Source of the DNA: Spirulina major PCC 6313
GTDB lineage: Bacteria > Cyanobacteriota > Cyanobacteriia > Cyanobacteriales > Spirulinaceae
Length of the DNA stretch: 64,000 nt
Direction of reading: 5' to 3'
NCBI RefSeq assembly: GCF_001890765.1
Contig: NZ_KV878783.1
Span: 3,686,771-3,750,770 of the forward strand
The position numbers and the translations under genes are program-made. The notes under the pieces were generated by a model, which searched no databases, was not told the DNA's origin, and saw nothing but the letters and a program-made list of their open reading frames with translations. Of the stretch, positions 16,708 to 25,618 are shown piece after piece. Each line of letters starts with the position of its first letter. The first letter of the stretch is position 1.

Positions 16708-16982
16708 GGGCCGTGAGTTCCAACGGCAGCAACGGGTGAGGGGACGCTCCTCAACAGGATAAACGACCCAGTGGTGCTACCTCCATAGCGAAATACACCA
16801 CGGGGCACGGGGGATACATCGGCAAAGGTGGCCACGGTATCCGGATCTGAGGAGAGGGCGGCGGGGGGATTAGTGGAAGCCAGGGGAGCGGCTCGAAAAA
16901 ACCACCACGCGGCTCCTCCGATGATGAGGGCGCAAATCCCCGCACTGAAGAGCAGGGCTTTTGTTTCGGTTGAGTGTTTCAT
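16704..16982 (-). pseudogene. N-terminal fragment of a PstS-like substrate-binding protein
   Basis: The frame gives 92 residues: a hydrophobic anchor (ALLFSAGICALIIGGAAWWFF), a short spacer and the segment FADVSPVPRGVFRYGGSTT. In cyanobacterial PstS-like phosphate-binding proteins that segment is the first strand of the binding domain and normally runs on for about 300 residues. Here the match ends after GGSTT and the frame closes 24 residues later, inside the convergent SH3 gene. The rest of the domain is absent. A decayed remnant is the simplest reading; a genuine small membrane protein cannot be excluded. The family resemblance is from memory. Confidence 0.45.
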
Positions 16983-17042
16983 GGGTGATTGCAACGTCTG
17001 AGGGATTCACAACAGCACGAACCCGATGATTTCCTCCCAAGG

Positions 17043-17441
17043 TTAGGGGCTGCGCCGCTCGGAATAGTAGGTGCTCTCACGTTCACCAAACCAGGCATAG
17101 CGATTGTCGCGCACTTGGTCATAGATGCGATCGCCCATGGGTTTCATCCCAGGGATATTCCGGTACATCTGCACAAATAGATCCCCCAAGGGCAAGAGGC
17201 GGGCGATTTCTTCAGCAGCCGCACTGCCCTGCCATTTGTGGTTCGGGTTTTGGGCATCCAGCAAAATCATCCCCAAAGCCCCACTTTGGCAGGCGATCCC
17301 CCACTGGGCGAGGGTCGCTTCGTCTTGCATGGGGGTGTAGTCAAAGAGATGACCGCGATCAAACTGTTCGAGGAGTTGCGTAAACGTGACGCAAAGATTG
17401 CAATTGCCGTCATAGATGACGTGGTATCGAGGATTAGCCAT
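17043..17441 (-). CDS. DCC-family (DUF393) thiol-disulfide oxidoreductase-like protein
   Basis: This 132-residue protein carries the family motif DxxCxxC in VIYDGNCNLCVTFTQLL near residue 10, followed by a thioredoxin-like pattern FDYTPMQDE and the conserved C-terminal IYDQVRDNRYAWFGE. DUF393/DCC proteins are predicted thiol redox proteins of unknown substrate. No membrane helix or signal peptide is visible, so it is probably cytoplasmic. The start at 17441 precedes the motif by nine residues. The upstream side has no partner gene on the same strand within 800 bases. Confidence 0.85.
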   Translation of the reverse strand: MANPRYHVIYDGNCNLCVTFTQLLEQFDRGHLFDYTPMQDEATLAQWGIACQSGALGMILLDAQNPNHKWQGSAAAEEIARLLPLGDLFVQMYRNIPGMKPMGDRIYDQVRDNRYAWFGERESTYYSERRSP

Positions 17442-17750
17442 GAATTCATAAGGTGCGCTCCATCTCCGATCCTAGCGGGGATTGGCCGCAATCTGCTAAA
17501 GGGGCGATCGCGAGAGGCTCGCACATTGGATTTATCATTGACATTTCAGACGAAATCCGGATTGCATAGGCTGAGCAAGCGCACCCTGAGCTTGTCGAAA
17601 GGTAAACGGCGGGGCTATTCCCGACGAGAGGCTTCGCCAACGACAAGCTCAGTCCTCAATCTCGCCCTCTATGATCCGGATTTTTGACATCCTCCCCTCA
17701 GCGAACTTGACCCCGTATGCTAGGCTCAATCAACGAAGTTTAGATAATGT
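17442..17750. other. Non-coding region with an inverted repeat upstream of cbiT
   Basis: This 309-base gap contains a 12-bp perfect inverted repeat, CTGAGCTTGTCG at 17586-17597 and its complement at 17641-17652, with a 43-base loop. The CTGAGCTTGTCGAA word is, from memory, a frequent dispersed repeat in bacteria. Near 17685 is GACATCCTCCCC, which recalls the end of an IS200/IS605-type element on the minus strand, but no supporting hairpin is present. A 149-codon frame running through from 17238 is not credible because its 3' half is repeat sequence. Confidence 0.45.
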
Positions 17751-18338
17751 ATGTGGCAGTATGTAACCCCTGGGATTCCGGATCAGCAGTTTGAACAACT
17801 GCCGGGAATTCCCCTCAGTAAGCGCGAGGTGCGCGTGTTGATCTTGTCAGCGTTGCGGATGGAGCCGGAATCGGTGCTGTGGGATATTGGGGCGGGGACG
17901 GGGACAATTCCGGTGGAGGTGGGGTTACTCGCACCCCAGAGCCAGATTGTCGCCATTGAACGGGATCAAGAGGTAGCGAATTTGATTCGGCGCAATTGCG
18001 ATCGCTTCCAGGTCAAAAATGTGCAAGTGATCGAAGGCAGCGCCCCCGATTGCTTACCTGAAATTGAACCCCGCCCCACCCGCATTTGCCTCGAAGGAGG
18101 ACGGCCCATCAAAGACATTCTCCATGCCGCTTGGGATGCCCTCGCCCCAGCGGGCCGAATTGTGGCCACAGTGAATAATCTGGAAAATCTCTACGCTATT
18201 TCCGAAGGATTGGCCACCCTGCAAGCCCGCCAAATTGAGGTGATTCAGTCAGCGGTGAATCGTCTCGAACAGCGGGGACTCCATCAAACCTTCGCGGCGG
18301 TGAATCCGATGTTTATTCTCAGTGGTGAGAAGTTCTGA
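17751..18338 (+). CDS. cbiT: CbiT-type precorrin methyltransferase (cobalamin pathway)
   Basis: This 195-residue class I SAM-dependent methyltransferase has the SAM loop VLWDIGAGTGTIPVEVGLL and acidic ribose-binding end IVAIERDQEVANLIRRN. The segment PTRICLEGGRPIKDIL matches the CbiT/CobL C-terminal family, which methylates C15 and decarboxylates the ring in corrin synthesis. The N-terminal GIPDQQFEQLPGIPLSKREVR is the CbiT lead-in. It is a stand-alone CbiT without a fused CbiE. No other cobalamin gene or cobalamin riboswitch is seen nearby. Its last 20 bases overlap the end of the convergent gene. Confidence 0.88.
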   Translation: MWQYVTPGIPDQQFEQLPGIPLSKREVRVLILSALRMEPESVLWDIGAGTGTIPVEVGLLAPQSQIVAIERDQEVANLIRRNCDRFQVKNVQVIEGSAPDCLPEIEPRPTRICLEGGRPIKDILHAAWDALAPAGRIVATVNNLENLYAISEGLATLQARQIEVIQSAVNRLEQRGLHQTFAAVNPMFILSGEKF

Positions 18339-18732
18339 TGCCGTCTAAATACTGCTGCCACTTGGCCGCGAGGGGAATTTCAGTAAAGGGAATTAAAATT
18401 GGGGGGCGATCGCCCGTCATCACAAATTCCAGCATCGGCTTGCCCTTGCGGGGGAGTTCCCCCGTTACCCGTTGCCCATTCACTTGCAGATAAATCCCCA
18501 CCACATCCCGCAGCGAAAACGATTGAGGATTCAGAATCCCGTTACGGGTTGGGTAACCCCAGGTGATGACCTCCGCCTTTTGACCCAAAACCGCATAAAG
18601 ATCATACTTAGCCTGGTCAAACGCCTCAGCCCACTGTTGATAGGTATCAACCTTTTTCCACTCATTCCACCCCGCCCACGCTAGGCCGATAAAACCAACT
18701 AAAAGGGGCAACCATAATAATCCGCGTTCCAT
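18319..18732 (-). CDS. Conserved cyanobacterial protein with an N-terminal membrane helix
   Basis: This 137-residue protein begins with a membrane helix (GLLWLPLLVGFIGLAWAGW). A soluble ~110-residue domain follows, with KYDLYAVLGQKAEVITWGYP and SFSLRDVVGIYLQVNGQRV, then the conserved-looking end RPPILIPFTEIPLAAKWQQYL. I know no function for it; the pattern is that of a small cyanobacterial hypothetical anchored in a membrane. It converges on cbiT with a 20-base overlap. Its start faces cofH 60 bases away, so the two probably share a divergent promoter region. Confidence 0.68.
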   Translation of the reverse strand: MERGLLWLPLLVGFIGLAWAGWNEWKKVDTYQQWAEAFDQAKYDLYAVLGQKAEVITWGYPTRNGILNPQSFSLRDVVGIYLQVNGQRVTGELPRKGKPMLEFVMTGDRPPILIPFTEIPLAAKWQQYLDGIRTSHH

Positions 18733-18791
18733 GGGCTGAATTCTCTACACTATTCAGGTACATCATTCACTCATCCTCGTTGTAACTCACC

Positions 18792-19979
18792 ATGTCCTCC
18801 GTCACTCGCTCGCTCCAGAATGCCCTTAATGGTCAGGATCTCACCCCAGAGGAGGGGATACTGTTACTGTCCCAAACAGACCCGGCGATCCGTGAATCGA
18901 TCCGCAGGGTGGCCGATCAACTGCGGCAACGACAAAGTGGCAACACAGTTACCTATGTGGTGAACCGCAACCTCAACTTTACCAATATCTGCGAGCAGCA
19001 CTGTGGATTTTGTGCGTTTCGGCGGGATGTGGGCCAAGACGGGGCCTATTGGTTATCGTCGGAGGTGATGGGGGCGAAGGTGGCCGAAGCGGTGGCCCTG
19101 GGGGCGACGGAAATTTGTATGCAGGGGGGACTGAATCCGGAGGCGAAGATTCAGGGGTCGGCGTTGGCCTATTACGAAAATTTGGTGCGGTTAATTAAAG
19201 AGCCGTTTCCGGCGTTGCATCTCCATGCTTTTTCGCCCCAGGAGGTGGAGTTTATCGCGCGGCAAGATGGGCTGAGTTATGAAGCGGTGTTGCGGGTGTT
19301 GCAGGCGGCGGGGGTGGGGTCGCTGCCGGGGACGGCGGCGGAGGTGTTGAGCGATCGCATTCGTCAGATCATTTGTCCGGAAAAACTGGATACGGCCACT
19401 TGGCTCGAAATCGTCGGCACGGCCCACCGTCTCGGCATTCCCACCACGAGCACGATGCTCTGCGGCCATATTGAAACCCCCAGGGATGCGATCGCCCACC
19501 TCCACCACCTCCGCCAACTTCAAATCACCGCCCAAGCCTACCCCGCCCGGATCACCGAATTCATCGCCCTGCCCTTTGTCGGGGAACAGGCCCCCCCCGC
19601 CCTCCGCAAACGAGTGGGGCGCGATCAGCCCGATCTCACGGCTACCCTGCATTTCATGGCGGTGGCTCGGATTTACCTAGGGCGGTGGATTCCCAACCAT
19701 CAACCCAGTTGGGTGAAGTTGGGCCTCGCCGGAGCGACGGAGGCGCTGCGCTGGGGTTGTAATGACATCGGCGGTACGTTGATGGAAGAACATATCACCA
19801 CCATGGCCGGGGCGAAAGGGGGCACGGGTTTAACGGTGGAGGCATTGCGAGGGGCGATCGCCTCCATCGGCCGCCCGGCCCAAGAACGCACGACACTCTA
19901 TCAACCGGGGCGCGATGCGATCGCCGCCCCCACCGCCGCCATCTTCCCGAACCCCGAAATTCCCGCTACAATGCGTTAG
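18792..19979 (+). CDS. cofH: FO synthase subunit 2 (CofH)
   Basis: This 395-residue radical SAM enzyme has the CxxxCxxC motif in [15 protein letters not shown] and the tail pattern [14 protein letters not shown]. It also has [35 protein letters not shown] and [15 protein letters not shown], all typical of CofH. CofH couples a tyrosine-derived phenol to a ribityl-uracil, the first half of FO (deazaflavin) synthesis; CofG finishes the reaction. CofG is not in this window, as in cyanobacteria that keep the two genes apart. FO probably serves as antenna cofactor of photolyases. The sequence is full length and all core motifs are intact. Confidence 0.93.
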   Translation: MSSVTRSLQNALNGQDLTPEEGILLLSQTDPAIRESIRRVADQLRQRQSGNTVTYVVNRNLNFTNICEQHCGFCAFRRDVGQDGAYWLSSEVMGAKVAEAVALGATEICMQGGLNPEAKIQGSALAYYENLVRLIKEPFPALHLHAFSPQEVEFIARQDGLSYEAVLRVLQAAGVGSLPGTAAEVLSDRIRQIICPEKLDTATWLEIVGTAHRLGIPTTSTMLCGHIETPRDAIAHLHHLRQLQITAQAYPARITEFIALPFVGEQAPPALRKRVGRDQPDLTATLHFMAVARIYLGRWIPNHQPSWVKLGLAGATEALRWGCNDIGGTLMEEHITTMAGAKGGTGLTVEALRGAIASIGRPAQERTTLYQPGRDAIAAPTAAIFPNPEIPATMR

Positions 19980-20002
19980 CAATGGTGATCAGTGTTCTTT
20001 AG

Positions 20003-20680
20003 ATGACGGTCAACGGGTCGATCTTAAGCCTTGATTGTCCATCCCCCTTTTGCTCCTCCCCATTCTTAAACACGGTATTGGACTCCTGCTATTCTCCTGC
20101 TCCATCCTCCGCTGTCTCGGCTGCCGATGATCTCACCTGCCCCAGGGCGGCGATCGCCATTCGGCACGCCACCGCTGCTGACATCCCCCGCCTAGCTGAG
20201 GTACTCACCGACAGCTTTCACCCCCCGACCAGTGTGATGTTTTGGATGCAGCCCCTGATCCGCTTCGGCATTCAAGAAGATTTACGCGCTCGCTTCCGGG
20301 CAGATCTGCCCCAATATTGCTGTTTTGCGGCGGTGTCCCATCCCACGGAGCAAGTGATCGGTACGGTGGAAGTGTCCGTGCGCCCCCTCACCTGGCGACG
20401 CTATACCGTTGAATATCCCTACATTTCTAACCTGGCGGTGCATCCCCACTATCGACGGCGGGGGGTAGCGCGGCGCTTGCTGTTGGGCTGTGAACCGAAA
20501 GCGCGAGATTGGGGGTTTGAAGCCATTTATCTCCATGTGTTAAATCGCAACCAACCGGCACAGCAACTCTACCAAGGTTTGGGGTATCATATCGAGGACA
20601 GTGCCCCGAATTATGGGGGATGGGAGTGGTTTCAACCCCAGCGGTTGCTCCTGTACAAATCATTGCAATGTTCTGAGTAG
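20003..20680 (+). CDS. GNAT family N-acetyltransferase
   Basis: The acetyltransferase domain occupies about residues 50-220: IAIRHATAADIPRLAEVL, the core strand YISNLAVHPHYRRRGVARRL with the acetyl-CoA loop RRRGVA, then AIYLHVLNRNQPAQQLYQGLGY. These are motifs D, A and B of the GNAT fold. The first ~48 residues (Ser/Pro-rich, Cys-containing) do not look conserved. No ATG lies between residue 1 and the domain, so the start could be a GTG or TTG further in. Substrate unknown; the gene stands alone downstream of cofH. Confidence 0.82.
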   Translation: MTVNGSILSLDCPSPFCSSPFLNTVLDSCYSPAPSSAVSAADDLTCPRAAIAIRHATAADIPRLAEVLTDSFHPPTSVMFWMQPLIRFGIQEDLRARFRADLPQYCCFAAVSHPTEQVIGTVEVSVRPLTWRRYTVEYPYISNLAVHPHYRRRGVARRLLLGCEPKARDWGFEAIYLHVLNRNQPAQQLYQGLGYHIEDSAPNYGGWEWFQPQRLLLYKSLQCSE

Positions 20681-20826
20681 ATGGGGGTGCGTGGGGTATG
20701 TTACAGCTAGTCCTGAAGGGTTCTTTAGAGACCGATCGCGTTGGGTCTTTCTGTCCTTCTCTGGACATGGATCACTAAAATCCTGAACCGTTACCGGATT
20801 GGTGGGATTGACCATTTGTTTGACCC

Positions 20827-21288
20827 ATGATGAATGCAACTCAGTCACCTCCGCCGTCTGATGCGATCGCTCAAGTTCTCACCGATTTGCGATCGCAAAA
20901 ACTGCTCGTGGTGAATCAACGTCGCCGCAACGGTTTGATTATCTATAAGCAACATCACGCCGAATTTGCCGGGCCGGGGGCAGTGGTGGGCAGTGTGTTT
21001 GATACTGATGTGTTGAATGTGTTGCCGGTGGGCAATTGGTCTTTGTTGCCCCCGAAAGACCCCGAAGAACGCCAAAAAGCCTATTTAATGCGACGGCAAT
21101 GGGTGAAACTGTTTAAACAGGTCACGGAAAACCCCATCCCCACCCAGCGCGTCCAAGCCATTCTCAATCAGTTTGAAAATTGGTTTGATGTGGAAACGGT
21201 GGCACAATTGCCCAATGAGGCGATCGCCGCCCTCGTGGGGGTTCTGCCCCAAACGGTGCATAAAGTTCGCAACCTCACGGAATGGTAA
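20827..21288 (+). CDS. Conserved cyanobacterial protein of unknown function
   Basis: This 153-residue soluble protein has no membrane segment or recognised motif. Features are VLTDLRSQKLLVVNQRRRNGLIIYKQHHA near the N-terminus, the middle FDTDVLNVLPVGNWSLLPPKDPEERQ, and a helical C-terminus with VQAILNQFENWFDVETVAQL. Its stop lies 12 bases before the ATG of the peroxiredoxin-like gene, so the two are probably one transcript. The C-terminal third might be a small DNA- or protein-binding helical domain, but that is a guess. It looks like a real gene from its uniform coding character and tight spacing. Confidence 0.62.
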   Translation: MMNATQSPPPSDAIAQVLTDLRSQKLLVVNQRRRNGLIIYKQHHAEFAGPGAVVGSVFDTDVLNVLPVGNWSLLPPKDPEERQKAYLMRRQWVKLFKQVTENPIPTQRVQAILNQFENWFDVETVAQLPNEAIAALVGVLPQTVHKVRNLTEW

Positions 21289-21299
21289 GTCTTCCCCCC

Positions 21300-22091
21300 A
21301 TGAATAGCTATGAACTGCTGCGTCAAACCAATCGCATCCGGGTCAGTGACGGCGTGCTCCTGCCCGTGTTGCGGGACACGGAAACCGCTGCGCAAACCCT
21401 TGTGGTGATCTGGCCGCAACTGGGGGATTTTGACAGCCTTGAATACGCAACCTGGATTCAGCGCGATCGCGCCCATTTCCACCACGCCAACATTGCCGTG
21501 CGGGCCGTGGGCATTGGCGATCGCAACTCCGGCCAACGCTTCTGCGACTATACCGGCTTCCCCGCCGCCGAGCTTTTTGTCGATCCCGAAGCCCAACTCC
21601 ACCGCGATCTCAACCTCTATCCCGGCTTAACTTTTAAAATTCCCGGCCTCTCCCCCGGCCAAAACGCCTGGCTGAATCTGCTGCTGATGTGCGCCGGGAT
21701 TGGTAGTCCTGGCACGTTGCGGGAAGTGTGGCGCGGCTATTGGGGCGATCGCCACGGCCCCCAACTAATCCACGACGACGAACAGGTCAACGCGCCCCCC
21801 TTGCCCTCCTTTCGGGGGTCAGTCTTTAACCTAGCCGGGGGCAACGGCTTCCAGCGACCCTTTGAACTCGCCACCGTCCGCCTCCGCAACATGGTAGAGG
21901 TGCTCTCCCATTGGCGCACCTACGTCCCCGACTCCAGCTATCTCCCCCAGCGGGGCGCAACGTTTCTCTTTAACGCATCAGGAGAACTCGGCTACGAATA
22001 TCGCGATCGCGGCATTTTGGGCTATGCCGCCGAAATGCGTCGCCCCCTCTCATTCTTGATCCCCACCCAAGGGCCAGCAGGGAATCGTTAG
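21300..22091 (+). CDS. Peroxiredoxin-like (AhpC/TSA) family protein
   Basis: This protein of about 263 residues has a thioredoxin-like fold with the look of the PRXL2/AhpC-TSA-like group. It has NRIRVSDGVLLPVLRDT at the start, VVIWPQLGDFDSLEYATWIQ where classical peroxiredoxins carry the active Cys, and AVGIGDRNSGQRFCDYTGFP with AELFVDPEAQLHRDLNLY. The C-terminal half contains FELATVRLRNMVEVLSHW and RGATFLFNASGELGYEYRDR. The usual peroxidatic Cys motif PxxxTxxC is not evident, so catalysis is uncertain. A frame from 21282 overlaps the previous gene; the ATG at 21300 is preferred. Confidence 0.7.
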   Translation: MNSYELLRQTNRIRVSDGVLLPVLRDTETAAQTLVVIWPQLGDFDSLEYATWIQRDRAHFHHANIAVRAVGIGDRNSGQRFCDYTGFPAAELFVDPEAQLHRDLNLYPGLTFKIPGLSPGQNAWLNLLLMCAGIGSPGTLREVWRGYWGDRHGPQLIHDDEQVNAPPLPSFRGSVFNLAGGNGFQRPFELATVRLRNMVEVLSHWRTYVPDSSYLPQRGATFLFNASGELGYEYRDRGILGYAAEMRRPLSFLIPTQGPAGNR

Positions 22092-22166
22092 AATAATATC
22101 TCTCTGGCCAAACAACCCCAGCTAGACAGTCCCACTCAAAACGGTATCAACCCTTAATCGAACATC

Positions 22167-22565
22167 ATGGTGGAAAAAATTCAAAAAACAGACCAAGAAT
22201 GGCAAGCTCAACTCACCGCTGAACAGTTTAAAGTCACCCGCAAAAAAGGCACAGAACGAGCCTTCACGGGCCAATATCACAACAACAAAGCCAGCGGAAC
22301 CTATAAATGCGTGTGCTGCGGCACACCCCTCTTTACCTCAGAGACTAAGTTTGACTCCGGAACGGGTTGGCCGAGCTTTTACGCGCCCATTACCGAAGAT
22401 AATGTGGCCTATGAAAGCGATCGCACCCTGTTTATGGTCAGAACAGAAGTCCTCTGCGCCGCCTGCGATGCCCATCTCGGCCATGTGTTCAACGATGGCC
22501 CCCAACCCACCGGCAAACGTTACTGCATGAATTCCGCTGCCCTAGACTTTGAACCCCAAAGCTAG
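22167..22565 (+). CDS. msrB: Peptide-methionine (R)-S-oxide reductase
   Basis: This 132-residue enzyme reduces methionine-R-sulfoxide in proteins. The two zinc-binding CxxC pairs are CVCCGTPLF (only the spacing CxxC is required) and [12 protein letters not shown]. The catalytic Cys is in [12 protein letters not shown] near the C-terminus. The substrate pocket [10 protein letters not shown] is intact. Its length matches free-standing MsrB, with no fused MsrA. It is transcribed alone, 75 bases after the peroxiredoxin-like gene, and both may serve oxidative stress repair. Confidence 0.95.
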   Translation: MVEKIQKTDQEWQAQLTAEQFKVTRKKGTERAFTGQYHNNKASGTYKCVCCGTPLFTSETKFDSGTGWPSFYAPITEDNVAYESDRTLFMVRTEVLCAACDAHLGHVFNDGPQPTGKRYCMNSAALDFEPQS

Positions 22566-22615
22566 ACCCGGTCAGCCCAACTCCCACGGAGATCCGTCCC
22601 ACCCGCACCCCTGCC

Positions 22616-23197
22616 TTAAAACTCCCACTCCTCGCCGTCCGAGGCATCGGGAGTGTTTTTCGTGGGGTCACGGGGAGGGGGTGAACTTGGCTCCGGGTCT
22701 GGGGTGGCAGGTGGCGGCGTGATCACACGGTAGTTAGCATCATAAATGCCATCAGCGGGGCGATCGCGCTGGGTTGTGTCATTCCGTCGGGCTTCGGTGA
22801 CGGGTTGCCGCGACTCACGGCGGGGCGTGGTGGGACGTTCCGGGGGGGACTCAATATCCCAATCATCCGCCTCACGTTCCCATTCCGGATCAAGGGGTGT
22901 TTCCCAATCCCCCTTGGCGGGGCGCGATCGCGAACGGCGCGGCGGCGGTTCTTCCACCCCAGCACGATAACGGGGCGCGACCGGAGGTTCAGGGGCCTTG
23001 ACAATCGGCCGATAGCTGAGACCTTGGAGCAGAATACTGGTGATCAAGCCTGCCCCCAGGGCGAAGGCTAACCACAGGCCCAGAGGGAATGCGATCGTCG
23101 CCGTCCCAAACACCACCAACGGCAACGTCGGCGACCAATTCTGCACCACTACCATGGTCAATAGGCCAACTGCTGCTAAAAACACACCAATCCGCAT
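22616..23197 (-). CDS. LapA-like membrane protein with a disordered tail
   Basis: This 193-residue protein has two N-terminal membrane helices (IGVFLAAVGLLTMVVVQNW and PLGLWLAFALGAGLITSIL), arranged as in LapA/DUF1049-type proteins with the NWSP turn between them. The remaining 120 residues are Pro/Arg/Glu-rich and disordered: several Arg clusters, DWETPLDPEWEREADDWD, the short motif YDANYRVITPP and a C-terminal EEWEF. A membrane hairpin with a long charged tail is a recurrent cyanobacterial type without known function. The tail motifs are probably docking sites. The gene ends 50 bases from the convergent msrB. Confidence 0.7.
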   Translation of the reverse strand: MRIGVFLAAVGLLTMVVVQNWSPTLPLVVFGTATIAFPLGLWLAFALGAGLITSILLQGLSYRPIVKAPEPPVAPRYRAGVEEPPPRRSRSRPAKGDWETPLDPEWEREADDWDIESPPERPTTPRRESRQPVTEARRNDTTQRDRPADGIYDANYRVITPPPATPDPEPSSPPPRDPTKNTPDASDGEEWEF

Positions 23198-23340
23198 GGG
23201 TTTTCTTCAATGCTTTGCCTTCCCAGTCTACCAAGACCCGCCACAATGCTTTGCCTAGGCCCGCAGGGTTCAGCCACTGCTCACGCATCACCCTCGTTGC
23301 AAGCCTGACTCACTCCTGCCCTGCCTGGAATCCTCTGTAA

Positions 23341-25518
23341 TCAATCCGCCATCTGGTGTTGATTGCGGCCGCCGTTTTTGGCGCAATACATGGCGTGGTC
23401 GGCTTTATTGATCAGAACTTCTTCCGTCTCGCCATCTTTGGGAAATAAGCTGCTGCCAATACTCACGGTGACCCCCACTTCATGGTCTTCTAATTGGTAA
23501 GGCTGGGCGAGGGTGCTGATAATTTTTTCACTCACAATGCCCGTATCATTGTGCTTTTTAATCCCTGGGAGAATGACAGTGAATTCATCTCCCCCCAGGC
23601 GGGCGACGATATCACTGTCCCGCAGGCAATGGGTGATCCGTTTGGCGACGGCCTGAAGCAGTAAATCTCCCACATGATGGCCGAGGGAATCATTAACGGC
23701 TTTGAATCCATCGAGGTCGAGGTAGAGTAAGCCCACTAATTTACCGTTGTCGCGCCCCCAGTTGAGAGAGGCTTTGAGGCTTTCAAAGAACGATTTGCGG
23801 TTGGCGAGGCCGGTGAGGGAGTCGTAATAGGCGAGGCGTTGTAAGTGGGTCTGGGTTTTTTGGAGTTCGCTGTTGGAGCGGGTGAGTTCGGCGGTGGTGC
23901 GGCGCAGTTCTTCTTCAATCCGTTTGCGTTCGGTGATGTCGTGGATGACCCCGACGAGGAAGACGTTACCGGCAGCATCTTTATGGAGCGATCGCTTCGT
24001 CGCACTGAGGTAGGTAAGGCCATCGCTGCTGGTGTATTTTTCTTCCGTTTCGCGGGGGGTTTGATGTTCAAAAACCCAGGCCTCTTCCTGGTTAAACTGT
24101 TCCGACTCCACAGCGGTGAAAATTTCGCTATTGGTTTTCCCCAAAATTTGGCTGCGTTCATAGCCGCTGAAGTCACAAAAGGCTTGGTTAAAAATCATCC
24201 AGCGGTGGGTAGGGTCTTTGACAAAAATGGGGTCGGGAATGTTGTCGATAATGGAGCGGAGAAATTCGGTGGAGCGTTTGAATTCCTCTTCTTGGTAGGC
24301 GAGATAGCTCGTGAGGATAATCGCTGCACTGCCCATGCCGAGGAGGGGCGGCACAAGGGGAAGCCACCACCCCACGAGCAACGCCCCGTAGACGATGCTA
24401 CCGAGCAGGGTGGCAGACCCCAGCAACAGGGTGGTATGGCCGAGGGGCGATCGCACTTTCCAGACAATCCCCCCACCAACCCCAGCCCACAGTAAGATCC
24501 AAAGCCATTCCGCTTCACCCCACCCAAATCGAATCAGCGATCGCCCATCGAGTTCGGCGCTGATCATTTGACTGATGAAATTGGCATGAAACTCCACCCC
24601 GGAAAATTGGGTGGGGGCTTGGAAAAGCTCGGCACTGTAGGGGCCGTTGAAATAGTCTTTAACACTGTTGGCGGTGTAGCCAATCAGAATAATGCGATCG
24701 CGCATCTGCTCCGCTGGCACGGCCCCCGTCATCACCTCCTCCATCGTGACGGTCTTGAACTGCGCCGGATTGCGGGGATTCACTACCACCTGATAACCCT
24801 GGGCATCGGCCCGCACATAGGGGCCATGGTTTGGCTCAAACCAATACACCGTCTGCTCACCCAGCCGACCCGGCGACAGGGCCGGTTGTCGTCCCCAACG
24901 GCGTTGTTCTGGCCCAGCGAGTAACCCTTCCCCCTGATTCGCCGCGAGATAGGCCTCGGCCACCCGCACCGAAAAACTCGTTTTGGCCTCGCCGTCTAGG
25001 TGCCAAAAGAAAATGCTGCGGCGAATCACCCCATCAGCATCAATCACCACGTTATTAAACCCCACCTGCTCCGGGGTGGCGGCGGGCGGGGGGTCAATGC
25101 CGATCTTCTCGTCGTCTTCGAGTTGCTCAATCACCACCAAATTCGGGAGGCGCTGGATGGTGTTCATCAGGCGATCGTGGCCCGGCTCCCGTGCTTCGCC
25201 CCGATAAATATCCAGGCCAATGACATTGGGCTGGGCGGCGGCAATGATGTCGAGCAGCGTCGCCACATCACCATCGGAAAGGGGATAGTCATATTTTTGC
25301 AGGTCGGATTCTTCCACCTTGACAATCATGATCCGATCTTCAGGGGCGGTGGCGGGGGGGCGCGATCGCACCAAGGCATCCCACACGGCCCATTCCCAGC
25401 CTTGCAAAATCCCCGTCCAACGTATCCCAATCACCAACAGGGTCACACTGCCGACAATCACAAACAGGCTCTGTTGTCGAAGGAGCCGAGAGGTAAACCG
25501 ACGCAAAGGCTTCAGCAT
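23341..25518 (-). CDS. CHASE2-PAS-GGDEF sensory diguanylate cyclase
   Basis: This 725-residue protein has a membrane helix near the start (SLFVIVGSVTLLVIGIRW). An extracytoplasmic CHASE2 domain follows (about residues 40-330, with IMIVKVEESDLQKYDYP and IGYTANSVKDYFNGPY), then a cluster of membrane helices at about 335-410. Next come a PAS domain (RSIIDNIPDPIFVKDPTHRW) and a GGDEF domain (about 560-720). The catalytic motif is intact (ARLGGDEFTVIL), as is the metal Asp region YLDLDGFKAVNDSLGHHVGD. There is no EAL domain, so it makes rather than degrades cyclic di-GMP. The signal sensed by CHASE2 is unknown. Single gene, minus strand. Confidence 0.93.
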   Translation of the reverse strand: MLKPLRRFTSRLLRQQSLFVIVGSVTLLVIGIRWTGILQGWEWAVWDALVRSRPPATAPEDRIMIVKVEESDLQKYDYPLSDGDVATLLDIIAAAQPNVIGLDIYRGEAREPGHDRLMNTIQRLPNLVVIEQLEDDEKIGIDPPPAATPEQVGFNNVVIDADGVIRRSIFFWHLDGEAKTSFSVRVAEAYLAANQGEGLLAGPEQRRWGRQPALSPGRLGEQTVYWFEPNHGPYVRADAQGYQVVVNPRNPAQFKTVTMEEVMTGAVPAEQMRDRIILIGYTANSVKDYFNGPYSAELFQAPTQFSGVEFHANFISQMISAELDGRSLIRFGWGEAEWLWILLWAGVGGGIVWKVRSPLGHTTLLLGSATLLGSIVYGALLVGWWLPLVPPLLGMGSAAIILTSYLAYQEEEFKRSTEFLRSIIDNIPDPIFVKDPTHRWMIFNQAFCDFSGYERSQILGKTNSEIFTAVESEQFNQEEAWVFEHQTPRETEEKYTSSDGLTYLSATKRSLHKDAAGNVFLVGVIHDITERKRIEEELRRTTAELTRSNSELQKTQTHLQRLAYYDSLTGLANRKSFFESLKASLNWGRDNGKLVGLLYLDLDGFKAVNDSLGHHVGDLLLQAVAKRITHCLRDSDIVARLGGDEFTVILPGIKKHNDTGIVSEKIISTLAQPYQLEDHEVGVTVSIGSSLFPKDGETEEVLINKADHAMYCAKNGGRNQHQMAD

Positions 25519-25618
25519 AGCAATGTCAAGATCGGAATGATCTATGGTGGGTTAATCGCGATCGCACCCCAAAATCCCCCATGGGACTACCGTATTGATC
25601 GTCAACAATGCACCCCGA

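Noticed and set aside
17238-17687. Plus-strand frame of 149 codons over the DCC gene and the gap
   Set aside because: Its first half is antisense to the DCC-family gene and its second half consists of a dispersed inverted repeat; no family features.
17684-17750. Possible second IS200/IS605 right end (GACATCCTCCCC on the plus strand)
   Set aside because: Only the terminal word is present; the expected hairpin next to it is missing, so chance or a very old remnant is as likely.
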